DNA of 64,000 nucleotides, taken from positions 59,407 to 123,406 of the forward strand of contig NZ_JAVIWL010000002.1 in assembly GCF_034314045.1 (NCBI RefSeq). Reading direction: 5' to 3'. This DNA comes from Glaciimonas sp. CA11.2 (GTDB taxonomy: Bacteria > Pseudomonadota > Gammaproteobacteria > Burkholderiales > Burkholderiaceae_D). Below are positions 45,395 through 57,214 of the stretch, one piece after another (positions within the stretch are counted from its first letter, which is position 1; every line of letters begins with the position of its first letter). Made by a program: the position numbers and the translations under genes. The notes beneath the pieces are model-generated. The model was not told the DNA's origin and searched no databases. It worked only from the letters and a program-made list of their open reading frames with translations.

Positions 45395-48382
45395 TTGCAA
45401 CCAAGCGACACCGCCTATCCACGCTTCAAAAGTCGCCTGTCGCCCATCGAGCTGGAGCGCTTCTACACGCTGACCGACGCCGAACGTGTTTTTTGCGAAG
45501 GTGCGACCAGGTCGGATGCAACCCGGTTGGGATTTGCGTTGCTCCTCAAGACCTACCAGCGGCTCGGTTACTTTGTCACGTCTGTTCAGGTGCCAGGCGC
45601 GATTGTTGATCATATCGGCGCGGTGATCGGCGCATCCTGCGAGCGCGACAAATTGCGCAGCTACGATGTATCGCAAGCCAGGCGCAAGCATTTGTCAGCA
45701 ATCCGCCAATTTCTGTCGGTCAAGGCGTTCAGCGAATCAGGTAAGCAACTGCTGCGGCAAACGCTGGCCGACGCATCACTGACCAAGGATGATGTAATCG
45801 ATATCGTGAACATCGGCATCGAGACACTGGTGCGCCACTGTTATGAATTGCCGGCCTTCGACACGCTGGTGCGTGAGGCGCGGGCTCAACGGGCCGCTAC
45901 GACGCAGGCGATGTATGCGCGCATCGAGGCAGCTCTGGGCGAGAGCGGGCGCGCTTTTCTGGATGCGCTGTACGTGGTGGGCGATGATCCGCGCCATGTC
46001 AGCGCCTGGAACGATATCAAGCAGGATGCGGCCATGCCGACCATCGACGGCATGCGCGCCCTGGTGGCGCGTTACGACCAGCTAACTGGACTCGCATGCC
46101 ATGCCGATCTACTCAAACCGATTCCTTTTGTGAAGATCAAGCAGTGGGCGCTCGAAGGCAATAGCCTTGACGCGACCAGCATGATGGACATGGCCGCACC
46201 CAAGCGCCATGCAGTGACGTTGGCCCTGATTCGGCAGCGCCTGGCGCGCGTGACCGACGACCTGTGCAATATTTTCTGCAAGCAGATGAAGCGAGTGGAA
46301 CATGCCGCCGACGAGGCCCTGGAAAAGTACCTGGCCGACAATCAAGAAAAAACCGACGAGATTTTGCGGCGGTTCGCAGCGATGGAAGCGCTGCTCAATT
46401 CCGACCAACCGGATAGCGAACAATTGCTGGCCATCCGTAATGCGGTCACGGCTCGCCCGGACTTATGCGAGTTCTCCCGCCTGCATGCCGAATATGGCGG
46501 CAAGAACCAATGCCGGTTCTTCTGGCATTTCTTCAAGCCGCGTCGCGTCGAGGTACTGCGCATTCTCAGCAAGTTGCCGCTGGTCGCGACCAGTCAGGAT
46601 GCCGGCGTCGAGCAAGCGTTGGCCTTCGTGCTGGAAAATCGGCATCGGCACCACGAATGGATAACGCTCACGGCTGCCGACAGCGCGCGCCTGACGCTGA
46701 CGAACCTTGCCTGGATTCCGGAAAAATGGTGGAAGCTCGTGACTGGCGAAACCCAGCGCAACGTTGCGCTGACGCGCATCAACCGGCGCCAGTTCGAAGT
46801 CTGTTTCTGCACGCAGATGGTGCGGGAACTGAAGTCTGGCGACGTTTGTGTGACTGGCAGCGATGCCTATGCCGACCATCGTGATGAGCTGGTGCCAATG
46901 GAGGAATGCGAGCGCACGCGTGCAGACTATGGAGAAAAAGTCGGTATTCCGGTCAGCAGTACCGAGTTTGTCGCCCACGTGTGTGCGCTCCTGACGCAGG
47001 CAGCACAGCAGGCCGACCAGGGTTATCAGGTGAATCTGCATTTCAATATCGTTGACGGACGACCGAAACTGGACCGGTACAAGAAAAAAATATTGCCAGC
47101 CGGATTCAAGGAGCTTGATGATGCGCTGCGGCGCAAGCTCGACAGCCTGGAACTTTCATTGCTCGATGTACTGGCCGACACGATGCAATGGCTGGGCTGG
47201 GGCAAGCACTTCGGGCCACTGAGCGGCCACCAGGGAAAGCTGCACGACGAAGCCCGGCGCAAGATTCTGACGGTATTCGCTTATGGCACCGGCATGGGGC
47301 CAACCCAGATCGCAAAAAATATTACCGACGTGAGCGCGCGCCAAGTGTCCTTCGTCAATCAGCGCCAGATCACCACCGAAAAGCTGGAGGCCGCAATCAG
47401 CACGGCGATCAATGGCTACAACCAATTTCAGCTGCCGCAGTATTGGGGTGACACCAAGCGTGCCGCCGCCGACGGCACGCAATGGAACCTGTACGAAAAC
47501 AATTTGCTGTCGGAGCGGCATATTCGCTACGGCGGTTACGGCGGTATTGCCTATTATCACGTCAGCGACACCTACATTGCGCTGTTTTCGCACTTCATTC
47601 CCTGTGGCGTCTGGGAGGCCGTGTATATCCTCGACGGACTCACCAAGAACACGTCTGACATTCAGCCCGACATACTGCATGGCGACACGCAGGCGCAAAG
47701 CGCACCGGTCTATGGACTGGCATTTTTGTTGGGCATCAAGCTGATGCCTCGGATTCGCAACTGGAAAGACCTGAAGTGGTTTCGCCCGGACAGCGACACA
47801 GCCTACGAGCACATCGACACTCTGTTTTCAAAGGACGTGATCGACTGGGATCTGATCGCGTGCCACTTGCCGGACATGCTGCAAGTGGCGCAATCGATTC
47901 AGGCCGGCCGCATTTCGCCGTCGACCATCCTGCGCAAGCTGGGCACTGCCAGCCGGAAAAACAAGCTGTACTTCGCGTTTCGCGAACTGGGCCGTGCCGT
48001 GCGCACGATGTTCCTGCTGGAATATATCGGCGACCAGGAACTGCGACAGACCATCCAGGCGGCCCAGAACAAGTGCGAAGGCTTCAACAACTTCGCCCAG
48101 TGGGCATATTTCGGCTCCGACACCATCGAAGACAATGTGCGCGACAACCAGTTGAAGATCATCAAGTACAACCATCTGGTCGCCAACCTGCTGATTTTTC
48201 ATAACTGCCACACAATGACACAGGCATTCAAGGAACTGGAAGCTGAAGGCATGCAGTTGACGCCAGAATTGCTCGCTGCATTCAGCCCGTATAGGACGCA
48301 TCACACAAATCGTTTCGGGACGTACGAGTTGCGCGACCGGCCGTCGGGGCCGATTGATTACGGCGTGATGTTCAAAATTTAG
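45395..48382 (+). CDS. tnpA: Tn3-family transposase TnpA
   Basis: A 995-aa transposase of normal Tn3 length. The N-terminal DUF4158 region (SRLSPIELERFYTLT) recognises the ends. The C-terminal DDE core shows AADGTQWNLY, LHGDTQAQSAPVYGLAFLLG and NKCEGFNNFAQWA for the three acidic residues. The frame opens at a TTG at 45395 and is uninterrupted. The gene ends 12 bp before the right inverted repeat. Confidence 0.95.
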   Translation: MQPSDTAYPRFKSRLSPIELERFYTLTDAERVFCEGATRSDATRLGFALLLKTYQRLGYFVTSVQVPGAIVDHIGAVIGASCERDKLRSYDVSQARRKHLSAIRQFLSVKAFSESGKQLLRQTLADASLTKDDVIDIVNIGIETLVRHCYELPAFDTLVREARAQRAATTQAMYARIEAALGESGRAFLDALYVVGDDPRHVSAWNDIKQDAAMPTIDGMRALVARYDQLTGLACHADLLKPIPFVKIKQWALEGNSLDATSMMDMAAPKRHAVTLALIRQRLARVTDDLCNIFCKQMKRVEHAADEALEKYLADNQEKTDEILRRFAAMEALLNSDQPDSEQLLAIRNAVTARPDLCEFSRLHAEYGGKNQCRFFWHFFKPRRVEVLRILSKLPLVATSQDAGVEQALAFVLENRHRHHEWITLTAADSARLTLTNLAWIPEKWWKLVTGETQRNVALTRINRRQFEVCFCTQMVRELKSGDVCVTGSDAYADHRDELVPMEECERTRADYGEKVGIPVSSTEFVAHVCALLTQAAQQADQGYQVNLHFNIVDGRPKLDRYKKKILPAGFKELDDALRRKLDSLELSLLDVLADTMQWLGWGKHFGPLSGHQGKLHDEARRKILTVFAYGTGMGPTQIAKNITDVSARQVSFVNQRQITTEKLEAAISTAINGYNQFQLPQYWGDTKRAAADGTQWNLYENNLLSERHIRYGGYGGIAYYHVSDTYIALFSHFIPCGVWEAVYILDGLTKNTSDIQPDILHGDTQAQSAPVYGLAFLLGIKLMPRIRNWKDLKWFRPDSDTAYEHIDTLFSKDVIDWDLIACHLPDMLQVAQSIQAGRISPSTILRKLGTASRKNKLYFAFRELGRAVRTMFLLEYIGDQELRQTIQAAQNKCEGFNNFAQWAYFGSDTIEDNVRDNQLKIIKYNHLVANLLIFHNCHTMTQAFKELEAEGMQLTPELLAAFSPYRTHHTNRFGTYELRDRPSGPIDYGVMFKI

Positions 48383-48394
48383 CAACATCGACGA

Positions 48395-48430
48395 TGTTAC
48401 TCATTTACGAAGGAATCCTTACGCTACCCC
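48395..48430. repeat. Right inverted repeat of the Tn3 transposon
   Basis: Its reverse complement starts GGGGTAGCGTAAGG and matches the left repeat. A small perfect dyad (AACATCG-A-CGATGTT, 48384-48398) overlaps its inner side. Confidence 0.88.
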
Positions 48431-48480
48431 TTTTTTGCACAACTTGATTGCCGACATCAGAATCGACATGGTTATCCGGC

Positions 48481-48757
48481 TCATGCCACCCCCGTTGCCG
48501 ATTCGGGCATCATGGCGCCGGCATCGAGTACCTCCTGCGTCAAATCCCCATTCCACGGCAGCAACGCCTCCCCCATCCTCAGCCGTTGTTGCCTTTGGCA
48601 AGTCGCGCATGACGCGGCACAGCCAGTCATACGGCTCCAGGCCGTTGTGCTTGGCCGTTTGCACTAGAGAATACACCACGGCGCTGGCGTGCACGCCTGC
48701 CGCCGGGTCGGCGAACAGCCATGATTTGCGACTATGGGAATATTTCCATAGCCGCAA
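48481..48757 (-). pseudogene. IS66-family TnpC, 3' remnant with frameshift
   Basis: The minus strand encodes the end of an IS66 TnpC: HSRKSWLFADPAAGVHASAVV, VYSLVQTAKHNGLEPYDWL and LCRVMRDLPKA are typical of its last 100 residues. Near 48575 a single frame change is needed to reach EALLPWNGDLTQEVLDAG and the family stop at 48481. Everything upstream of about residue 420 of a normal TnpC is missing. The remnant sits directly against the Tn3 right end. Confidence 0.82.
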
Positions 48758-48807
48758 AGTCTGGCGTTTATGGAGCGCCTACAACTGTACGACTCGGCAA
48801 CCCCATC

Positions 48808-51615
<2,808 letters not shown>

Positions 51616-51793
51616 TTAACAGGCTGTTGAAAAATCATTCCTCGGTAGGAAATTTTTCAAAACACACTCAAGAAATACGTGAGATTTGAGCTGAAAAGCA
51701 TATTTTGCTAAAAAATTAGGCAGCCCAATCTCATTTTCTAAGTATTTTTCGTCGCTCAGTGGGAAGAGATTTCTTTTTTCAACAGCCTGTTAA
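51616..51793. mobile_element. 170-bp MITE with TTAA target duplication
   Basis: Inverted 15-bp ends CAGGCTGTTGAAAAA (51620-51634) and its complement (51775-51789) enclose an AT-rich non-coding core. Both outer flanks are TTAA (51616-51619 and 51790-51793), a four-base target duplication. Ends of the GGCTGTTGAAAAA type occur in IS1182/IS5-like elements, so it may be moved in trans by one. Confidence 0.8.
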
Positions 51794-51872
51794 GCTACAT
51801 TATCGTAATTCTTTATGTACGCATTTCGCCTTTGCCATCCGCAGTGACTCATTAACAATTGATTGGAAATTT

Positions 51873-52604
51873 ATGAAAATGCAGGACCTCAGCGGAAAAA
51901 TTGCCGTCATCACCGGCGCATCGAGCGGCATAGGGCAGGCAGCCGCCCGTTTGCTGGCGGAAGAAGGAGTCCACGTCGTGCTTGCAGCGCGGCGACGTGA
52001 CCTACTTGATGCGCTGGCGCAGGAGCTTGGTGCTTCGGCAACCATCGTGCAGACCGATGTTACCGACGGCAGCCAGGTGCAGGCGCTGTTCGAGCTGGTG
52101 CGGGAACGCTTTGGCGGACTGGATCTACTGTTCAACAATGCCGGCCTGGGCATCAGCGCACCTTTCGCAGACAGCACGCGGGACCAATGGAAGACAATGA
52201 TCGATGTGAACCTGTACGGGGTGTTCAACTGCACGCATGCGGCCATTGCGCTCATGCGCGGACGCCCAGGCGCGATGATCTCGTCTGTCTCCAGTGTGGG
52301 CGGGCGGTATGGCGTTGAGAACTGGTCCGTTTACAGTGCCACCAAATATGCTGTTGTAGGCTTTCATGACGCCTTACGTAAGGAACTGGGACCAGACGGA
52401 ATTCGCGTATCGGTGATCGAACCTGGAGCCGTCTGGACCGAGTTTGGCCATAACGTCAGTGTCACGCTCAATGAGCGGCGTGAGAAGCTCAATGCCCTGA
52501 GCGCTCAGGACGTTGCTCAAGCACTCGTCTATGCGTTCGCGCAGCCGGCCAACGTACTTATAGAAGAAATCTTGATGCGGCCAGTCCTTCAACTCGCCCC
52601 TTAA
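51873..52604 (+). CDS. Short-chain dehydrogenase/reductase
   Basis: A 243-aa classical SDR. The coenzyme motif TGASSGIGQAA is at residues 14-24, NNAGLG near 87, the catalytic serine in ISSVSSVGG and the YSATKYAVVG pair (Y and K of YxxxK) near 155. The start at 51873 follows GGAAATTT; a longer frame from 51759 runs into the MITE. The substrate cannot be told. R residues after the first strand (ARRRD) suggest NADP. Confidence 0.9.
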   Translation: MKMQDLSGKIAVITGASSGIGQAAARLLAEEGVHVVLAARRRDLLDALAQELGASATIVQTDVTDGSQVQALFELVRERFGGLDLLFNNAGLGISAPFADSTRDQWKTMIDVNLYGVFNCTHAAIALMRGRPGAMISSVSSVGGRYGVENWSVYSATKYAVVGFHDALRKELGPDGIRVSVIEPGAVWTEFGHNVSVTLNERREKLNALSAQDVAQALVYAFAQPANVLIEEILMRPVLQLAP

Positions 52605-52795
52605 CGCATTAATTGCGCGTTTCTTTCTCCGCGGCCCTTGTTGCTAGTAATGGCTGCTATGGATCGATTGCTGTCACCCAGGATTGTCGGTCGTTTTGGG
52701 AAGAACACAGGATTCGGAAAAAATCGGGCGCTAAGGTAACTGTCAAGTTCCGTTCGGTCATAAACCCGTTTGGCAAATAAATCGGGCTTTTTCTG

Positions 52796-53480
52796 CTACC
52801 ACTCTTTGAGCGCTTGTATCGGCGTGTTGCCATCGATGGCGCGTTGCGGAATATGGTGGTTGTACAGCTTCCAGTAATTCTGTAGCGTGGCTTCAAGTTG
52901 TTCGGCCGCGCTGGCGAAATGAGTCTGTCTGATCAACTCGCTGATGCGGCCATTGAAACGCTCGACCATGCCGTTTGTTTGTGGATGCCGGGGCGGCGCC
53001 TGGTGCTCCACGGCGATGCTGGCACAGGCAAGATCGAAGGCAGGCTTGCCGGTCGGCTTCTTGTTTTTGGACGTGAATCGGTCGGTAAATTGCGATCCGT
53101 TGTCAGTGAGTATCTTGGTGATCTTGACGGGCGAGGCAAGCTTGAGCCGGCGCAGGAAATCGACGCTGCTCACGTCGGTCATGTCGGCGTAAGTATGCAG
53201 AAATACCCAGCGGGTGGCGCGGTCGATAGCGACGAATAAATAACGACGCGACGATTCGTCGGCCATCTGCGGCAAGTACTTGATGTCGATGTGAATGAAG
53301 CCCGGCACGTAGCTCTTGAAAGTCTTTTTCGGTGGCGCCGTTTCTCCCTCTGCTTTCGGGATGACATCGGCCAATTTCGACATGTCGTGGCGTTTCAACA
53401 GGCGCGCCACGCCCGAGCGCGACACCTCGGAATTGATATATTGTTTGGTGATGTACAGCAAGTCGTCGAGCGGCAGGTGG
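52796..53480 (-). pseudogene. IS481-family transposase, 5' end lost to an IS21 insertion
   Basis: About 228 codons of an IS481-type transposase remain. The catalytic core is complete: HIDIKYLP, LTDNGSQFT and QTNGMVERFN carry the acidic residues. The N-terminal helix-turn-helix domain is missing; the frame opens into the IS21 end at 53481 and the missing part is not found beyond 56104. A possible right terminus (TGTCAAGTTCC) lies near 52740. Confidence 0.85.
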
Positions 53481-53730
53481 GTATTCTGGCCGATCGTGAC
53501 CACCGATTCTGGTCTATCGTGACCGACCATTCTGGCGCATCGTGACCGCTCATTCCGGTCTATCGTGACCGATTTCAAGCCCGACCAGAATCGGCGGTCA
53601 CGATAGCAGAATCATCGGTCACGATACCGGAATGGTGTCGTACAGCACCGTGATGATGTTACGCATAGAGCAACCGAACGGGTACGCTTCCAGTTTGTCT
53701 GGAGACAACGTGCCCGTACAAAGGATCACT

Positions 53731-55233
53731 ATGCGTAAGATAAAAGACGTATTACGTTTAAAACTGGATGCCAAACTATCGCACCAGCAGATTGCCGCAG
53801 CACTGGGGATTTCAAAAGGAGTCGTCACCAAGTATGTCGGCCTGGCCGCCGTTGCCGGTTTGGACTGGTCGGCGGTGCAAGATGTAGACGACACCGAGTT
53901 GGCGCACCGGCTTTTGGTCACGCCAGAACGGACCCGAGACCATGTCCAGCCAGATTACGCCAGGCTGCATCACGAACTGCGGCGCAAGGGGATGACGCTG
54001 ATGTTGCTATGGGAAGAGTATCGTGCCGATTATGCCCAGCACCAGACCTATGCCTACTCACAGTTCTGCGTGAATTACCGGCAGTTTGCCAAACAGCTCA
54101 AACGCTCTATGCGCCAGATTCACCGGGCTGGCGAGAAACTGTTCATTGATTATGCTGGTCCGACTATCGGTCTCACTGATGGTAGCCGTGCCCACATCTT
54201 CGTCGCTGCTCTGGGCGCATCGAGCTACACCTATGCCTGTGCTACGCCGCGTGAGACGATGGCCGACTGGCTCACTTCGACAGCGCGTGCGCTGCGCTTC
54301 TTCGGCGGGGTACCGCAGTTGATTGTTCCCGATAATCCGAAGGCTATGATCGCCGACGCCAATCGCTACGAACCACGCAGTAACGACACCGTACGCGATT
54401 TTGCGCGCCACTACGGCACCTCCATCTTGCCAGCCCGTCCGCGTCATCCTCAGGATAAAGCGAAGGCCGAATCAGCAGTGCAGATCGTCGAGCGCTGGAT
54501 CATGGCGCGTCTGCGACATCAGCAATTTAGCAGCGTCCACGAGGTCGATGTCGCCATCGCACCGCTGCTGAGCGTACTTAACGATAAGCCGTTTCAGAAG
54601 CTACCCGGTAGTCGCGCCAGTGCGTTTGCCCAACTCGATGTCCCGGCGCTACGGCCTTTGCCATTGCAATGTTATGAGATGGCGCATTTCAAGACTGTCA
54701 GGGTGCATAACGATTACCACGTTGAGATCGGCCGCCATCACTACAGTGTGCCGCAAGCCCTGGTCGGTCAGGTGCTGGAAGCCCGGATGACAGCGACGAC
54801 AGTGGAAATCCTGCATCGCGGTCAACGTGTCGCCAGTCATCCGCGCAACAGTGGCGAAGGCGGGTTCACCACCGACACCCTGCATATGCCGGTGGCGCAT
54901 CGTGCGCAATTGGAATGGACGCCACAGCGACTGATTCACTGGGGACAGACCATCGGTACGGCGACAGCGGAGGCGGTGACGCGTCTGATGGCCGAGAACA
55001 GACATCCCGAGCACGGCTACCGTGCCTGTCTTGGTCTGCTGTCATTGGCCAAGCGCTACGGCAAGCCACGTCTTGAAGCAGGATGCATGCTGGCCTTACA
55101 GCTCGGTGCCTGCCAATACCGCCACGTCCGTGACATTCTCAAAAATAACCGTGATCGCACACCGTGTGCCCCAGTTGGCGATTGGGTCAGTCCTGACCAT
55201 GCCCATGTGCGTGGCCCTGATTACTATCAATGA
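53731..55233 (+). CDS. istA: IS21-family transposase IstA
   Basis: A 500-aa transposase. An N-terminal helix-turn-helix (residues 12-38, HQQIAAALGISKGVVTKY) precedes a DDE core with LFIDYAGPT, QLIVPDNPKAMI and KAKAESAVQIVERW, and the typical C-terminal domain (FKTVRVHNDYHVEIGRHHYSVP). I use the ATG at 53731, which has AAAGGA before it, and not a GTG/ATG further upstream. Its stop overlaps istB (ATGA). Confidence 0.93.
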   Translation: MRKIKDVLRLKLDAKLSHQQIAAALGISKGVVTKYVGLAAVAGLDWSAVQDVDDTELAHRLLVTPERTRDHVQPDYARLHHELRRKGMTLMLLWEEYRADYAQHQTYAYSQFCVNYRQFAKQLKRSMRQIHRAGEKLFIDYAGPTIGLTDGSRAHIFVAALGASSYTYACATPRETMADWLTSTARALRFFGGVPQLIVPDNPKAMIADANRYEPRSNDTVRDFARHYGTSILPARPRHPQDKAKAESAVQIVERWIMARLRHQQFSSVHEVDVAIAPLLSVLNDKPFQKLPGSRASAFAQLDVPALRPLPLQCYEMAHFKTVRVHNDYHVEIGRHHYSVPQALVGQVLEARMTATTVEILHRGQRVASHPRNSGEGGFTTDTLHMPVAHRAQLEWTPQRLIHWGQTIGTATAEAVTRLMAENRHPEHGYRACLGLLSLAKRYGKPRLEAGCMLALQLGACQYRHVRDILKNNRDRTPCAPVGDWVSPDHAHVRGPDYYQ

Positions 55234-56015
55234 GGATGTCAACGATGATGATGCATACCACTCTGGCCCAATTGCGGACCTTAAAACTCGATGGCTTAGC
55301 GACCGGACTGGAGGAACAATTGACGCAGGCCAGTATGGCGGCGATGAGTTTCGAGGAACGTCTGGCACTCTTGGTTGATCGCGAAGTCCATTGCCGCAAT
55401 GACCGCAAGCTCCTGCGCCTGCTTAAGAACGCCCACCTGAAATACGCACAAGCGGCGATTGAAGACATTGATGCCCGCTCGGGGCGTGGCATCGACCGCC
55501 GTGAAGTGATGAGTCTGGCGCTGGGAGATTGGGTCAGTGCTGGCCACAGCATTCTCATTACCGGACCGACCGGTGCTGGCAAATCGTGGCTGGCCTGCGC
55601 ACTGGCACAGTACGCCTGTCGGCGCGGATACTCTGCTGTTTATCAACGCGTACCCCGTCTACAGGAAGAACTACGCATCCGGCACGGCAGCGGCAGCTTT
55701 GGGAAATGGCTGCTCCAACTCGCCAAGATCGATGTCTTGGTACTTGATGACTGGGGCATGGGCGCGATCGACAGCACGACCCGTTCCGACTTGCTGGAGA
55801 TGATTGACGACCGGGCGGCAAACAGAGCGACGATTATTACCAGTCAACTTCCTGTTGACCATTGGCATGCCTGGATTGGCGACGCCACTATTGCCGACGC
55901 CATCCTGGACCGCATTCTGCAGCGCAATCATCGGCTGACACTGACCGGCGATTCACTGCGTGGCGCAGAACGACCTAAAACCAGCAAAAAGGAGAAAACT
56001 ATCGACCCATCGTGA
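55230..56015 (+). CDS. istB: IS21-family helper ATPase IstB
   Basis: A 261-aa DnaC-like AAA+ ATPase that guides IstA to target DNA. The Walker A motif GPTGAGKSWLA is near residue 112, Walker B LVLDDWGMG near 172. The N-terminal helical IstB region starts LAQLRTLKLDGLATGLEEQ. Several ATGs cluster at the start (55230 to about 55251). The gene overlaps istA by four bases, so translation is probably coupled. Confidence 0.93.
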   Translation: MRMSTMMMHTTLAQLRTLKLDGLATGLEEQLTQASMAAMSFEERLALLVDREVHCRNDRKLLRLLKNAHLKYAQAAIEDIDARSGRGIDRREVMSLALGDWVSAGHSILITGPTGAGKSWLACALAQYACRRGYSAVYQRVPRLQEELRIRHGSGSFGKWLLQLAKIDVLVLDDWGMGAIDSTTRSDLLEMIDDRAANRATIITSQLPVDHWHAWIGDATIADAILDRILQRNHRLTLTGDSLRGAERPKTSKKEKTIDPS

Positions 56016-56341
56016 CCGCAGACATTACAATTTAACCGCGTAACAACATCGCAGGCGCAGCGGTCACGATCGGCCAGAATGAGCGGTCACGTTGACCAGA
56101 ATACGCAGCAGGTACAGCTTCCAAACTGACGCTATCTTACGTCGCCTGTGGAAGACGAAATTTCAGGGGAAGCTCAATTCGCAGTTATCTCTGGTTTGAG
56201 TGGCCGTCAGTCGCAGTTAATTCCGGTCGAAAAAGCCACTGAATGCAGGTCGAAGCGTTTTTGGATGCAGGTCGTTGATATGGCTTCTCGAACGCGCAGG
56301 GCACTCATTGCGTTTCGAGATCCTTCGCCGATCCGCTCGGA

Positions 56342-57046
56342 TCATTTTCCTTGGGGACTATCCAACTCCGGCACACCGCTGTTGCGGTCGGCATAGGCAG
56401 CCTGGAAGCTGGGCCGGAGCTGCCAGCGCCGCCAGAACGCATCCAGATGCTCGAAGCGCTCGTCCAACGGGATTGCGTTGACCGGAAACTTGGAAAAGGC
56501 GATCGCGGTTGCGAGCGTGATGTCTGAGAAGGTAGGCTCGTCCCCGCCGAGGAGCCAGTCGCGTCCGTCCGACAGATGCCGGTTGACCAGAGCCGAATGC
56601 ACCAGTGCCTCCTTTCGGCAATGCTCGCCCCAGGCGTGATTGGTGGTCAGCTCAAGCTTCGGGCCGAGCCCGTTATGCAGGACATGGAACGCCGTGACGA
56701 TGCGATAGTGGATATGCACCCAAATGCGGTTGTCCCACATGTTGTCGAGACCCTGCTGCAGCGGGTTCTCACCCATGATCTTGCGCCCCGGGTAGGCTTG
56801 GTCGAGATACCGGACGATAGCGGCGGTCTCGGAAATAAAGCTGCCGTCGGCCAGTTCAAGAGTGGGTGTCTCGCCCCACGGATTCATCTTCAGGTGCGGC
56901 CATTGCCGCTGTTCACCGCCCGGCGACATATCGTAGATGCGTTCCTCGAACTGATCGGCAATGCCCTTTTCGTGCATGAACAGGCGCAGGCGCTGCGGGT
57001 TGGGAAACGCCGAAGGCGAGGTGAAAAGGCGCAGTTTGCTTGTCAT
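56342..57046 (-). CDS. Glutathione S-transferase family protein
   Basis: A 234-aa cytosolic protein. The thioredoxin-like N-terminal domain (residues 3-85) has SPSAFPNPQRLRLFMHEKG with the likely catalytic serine, NPWGETPTLEL with the cis-proline, and SETAAIVRYLD, the glutathione gamma-glutamyl site. An all-helical C-terminal domain follows, with DEPTFSDITLATAI. It is divergent from a LysR gene 169 bp away, which may control it. The substrate is unknown. Confidence 0.9.
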   Translation of the reverse strand: MTSKLRLFTSPSAFPNPQRLRLFMHEKGIADQFEERIYDMSPGGEQRQWPHLKMNPWGETPTLELADGSFISETAAIVRYLDQAYPGRKIMGENPLQQGLDNMWDNRIWVHIHYRIVTAFHVLHNGLGPKLELTTNHAWGEHCRKEALVHSALVNRHLSDGRDWLLGGDEPTFSDITLATAIAFSKFPVNAIPLDERFEHLDAFWRRWQLRPSFQAAYADRNSGVPELDSPQGK

Positions 57047-57214
57047 GAAGGTGTTCCCCTATGGTTGGAGCAGATAGTGTGGCGAGCCTCGGCGAAGCAC
57101 CCCGGTTGGCTTGCAATCGGTCTTTTGCGCAAGCAATGGCCGTAGTATATTAACTTGGTTGCCGCCGATAAATGGGGTTAAAATCAATTCATTTATTACA
57201 TTTGAGAACAAGCG

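Larger units (their letters stand above)
41639..48430. mobile_element. Tn3-family transposon carrying a GGDEF gene
   Basis: A 6.8-kb element framed by 36-bp inverted repeats (41639-41674 and 48395-48430) that match at all but about three positions. It contains a multi-PAS diguanylate cyclase gene as passenger, a resolvase gene, a candidate res site and a divergent 995-codon transposase gene. The five bases outside the ends differ (TCATT and TTTTT), so no target duplication is seen; a rearrangement after insertion is likely. tnpA and tnpR appear intact. Confidence 0.88.
53481..56104 (+). mobile_element. IS21-family insertion sequence, complete
   Basis: A 2624-bp element starting GTATTCTGG and ending CCAGAATAC. 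Both ends carry several spaced copies of a GGTCACGAT/ATCGTGACC repeat (at least six at the left, within 53481-53630, and two or three at the right, within 56010-56100). This is the usual multi-repeat end structure of IS21. It contains overlapping istA and istB genes, both intact. A target duplication was not identified. Confidence 0.88.

Noticed and set aside
45010..45609. 199-codon plus-strand frame across tnpR, res and tnpA
   Set aside because: It is a shadow of tnpR and tnpA in other frames and crosses the res site.
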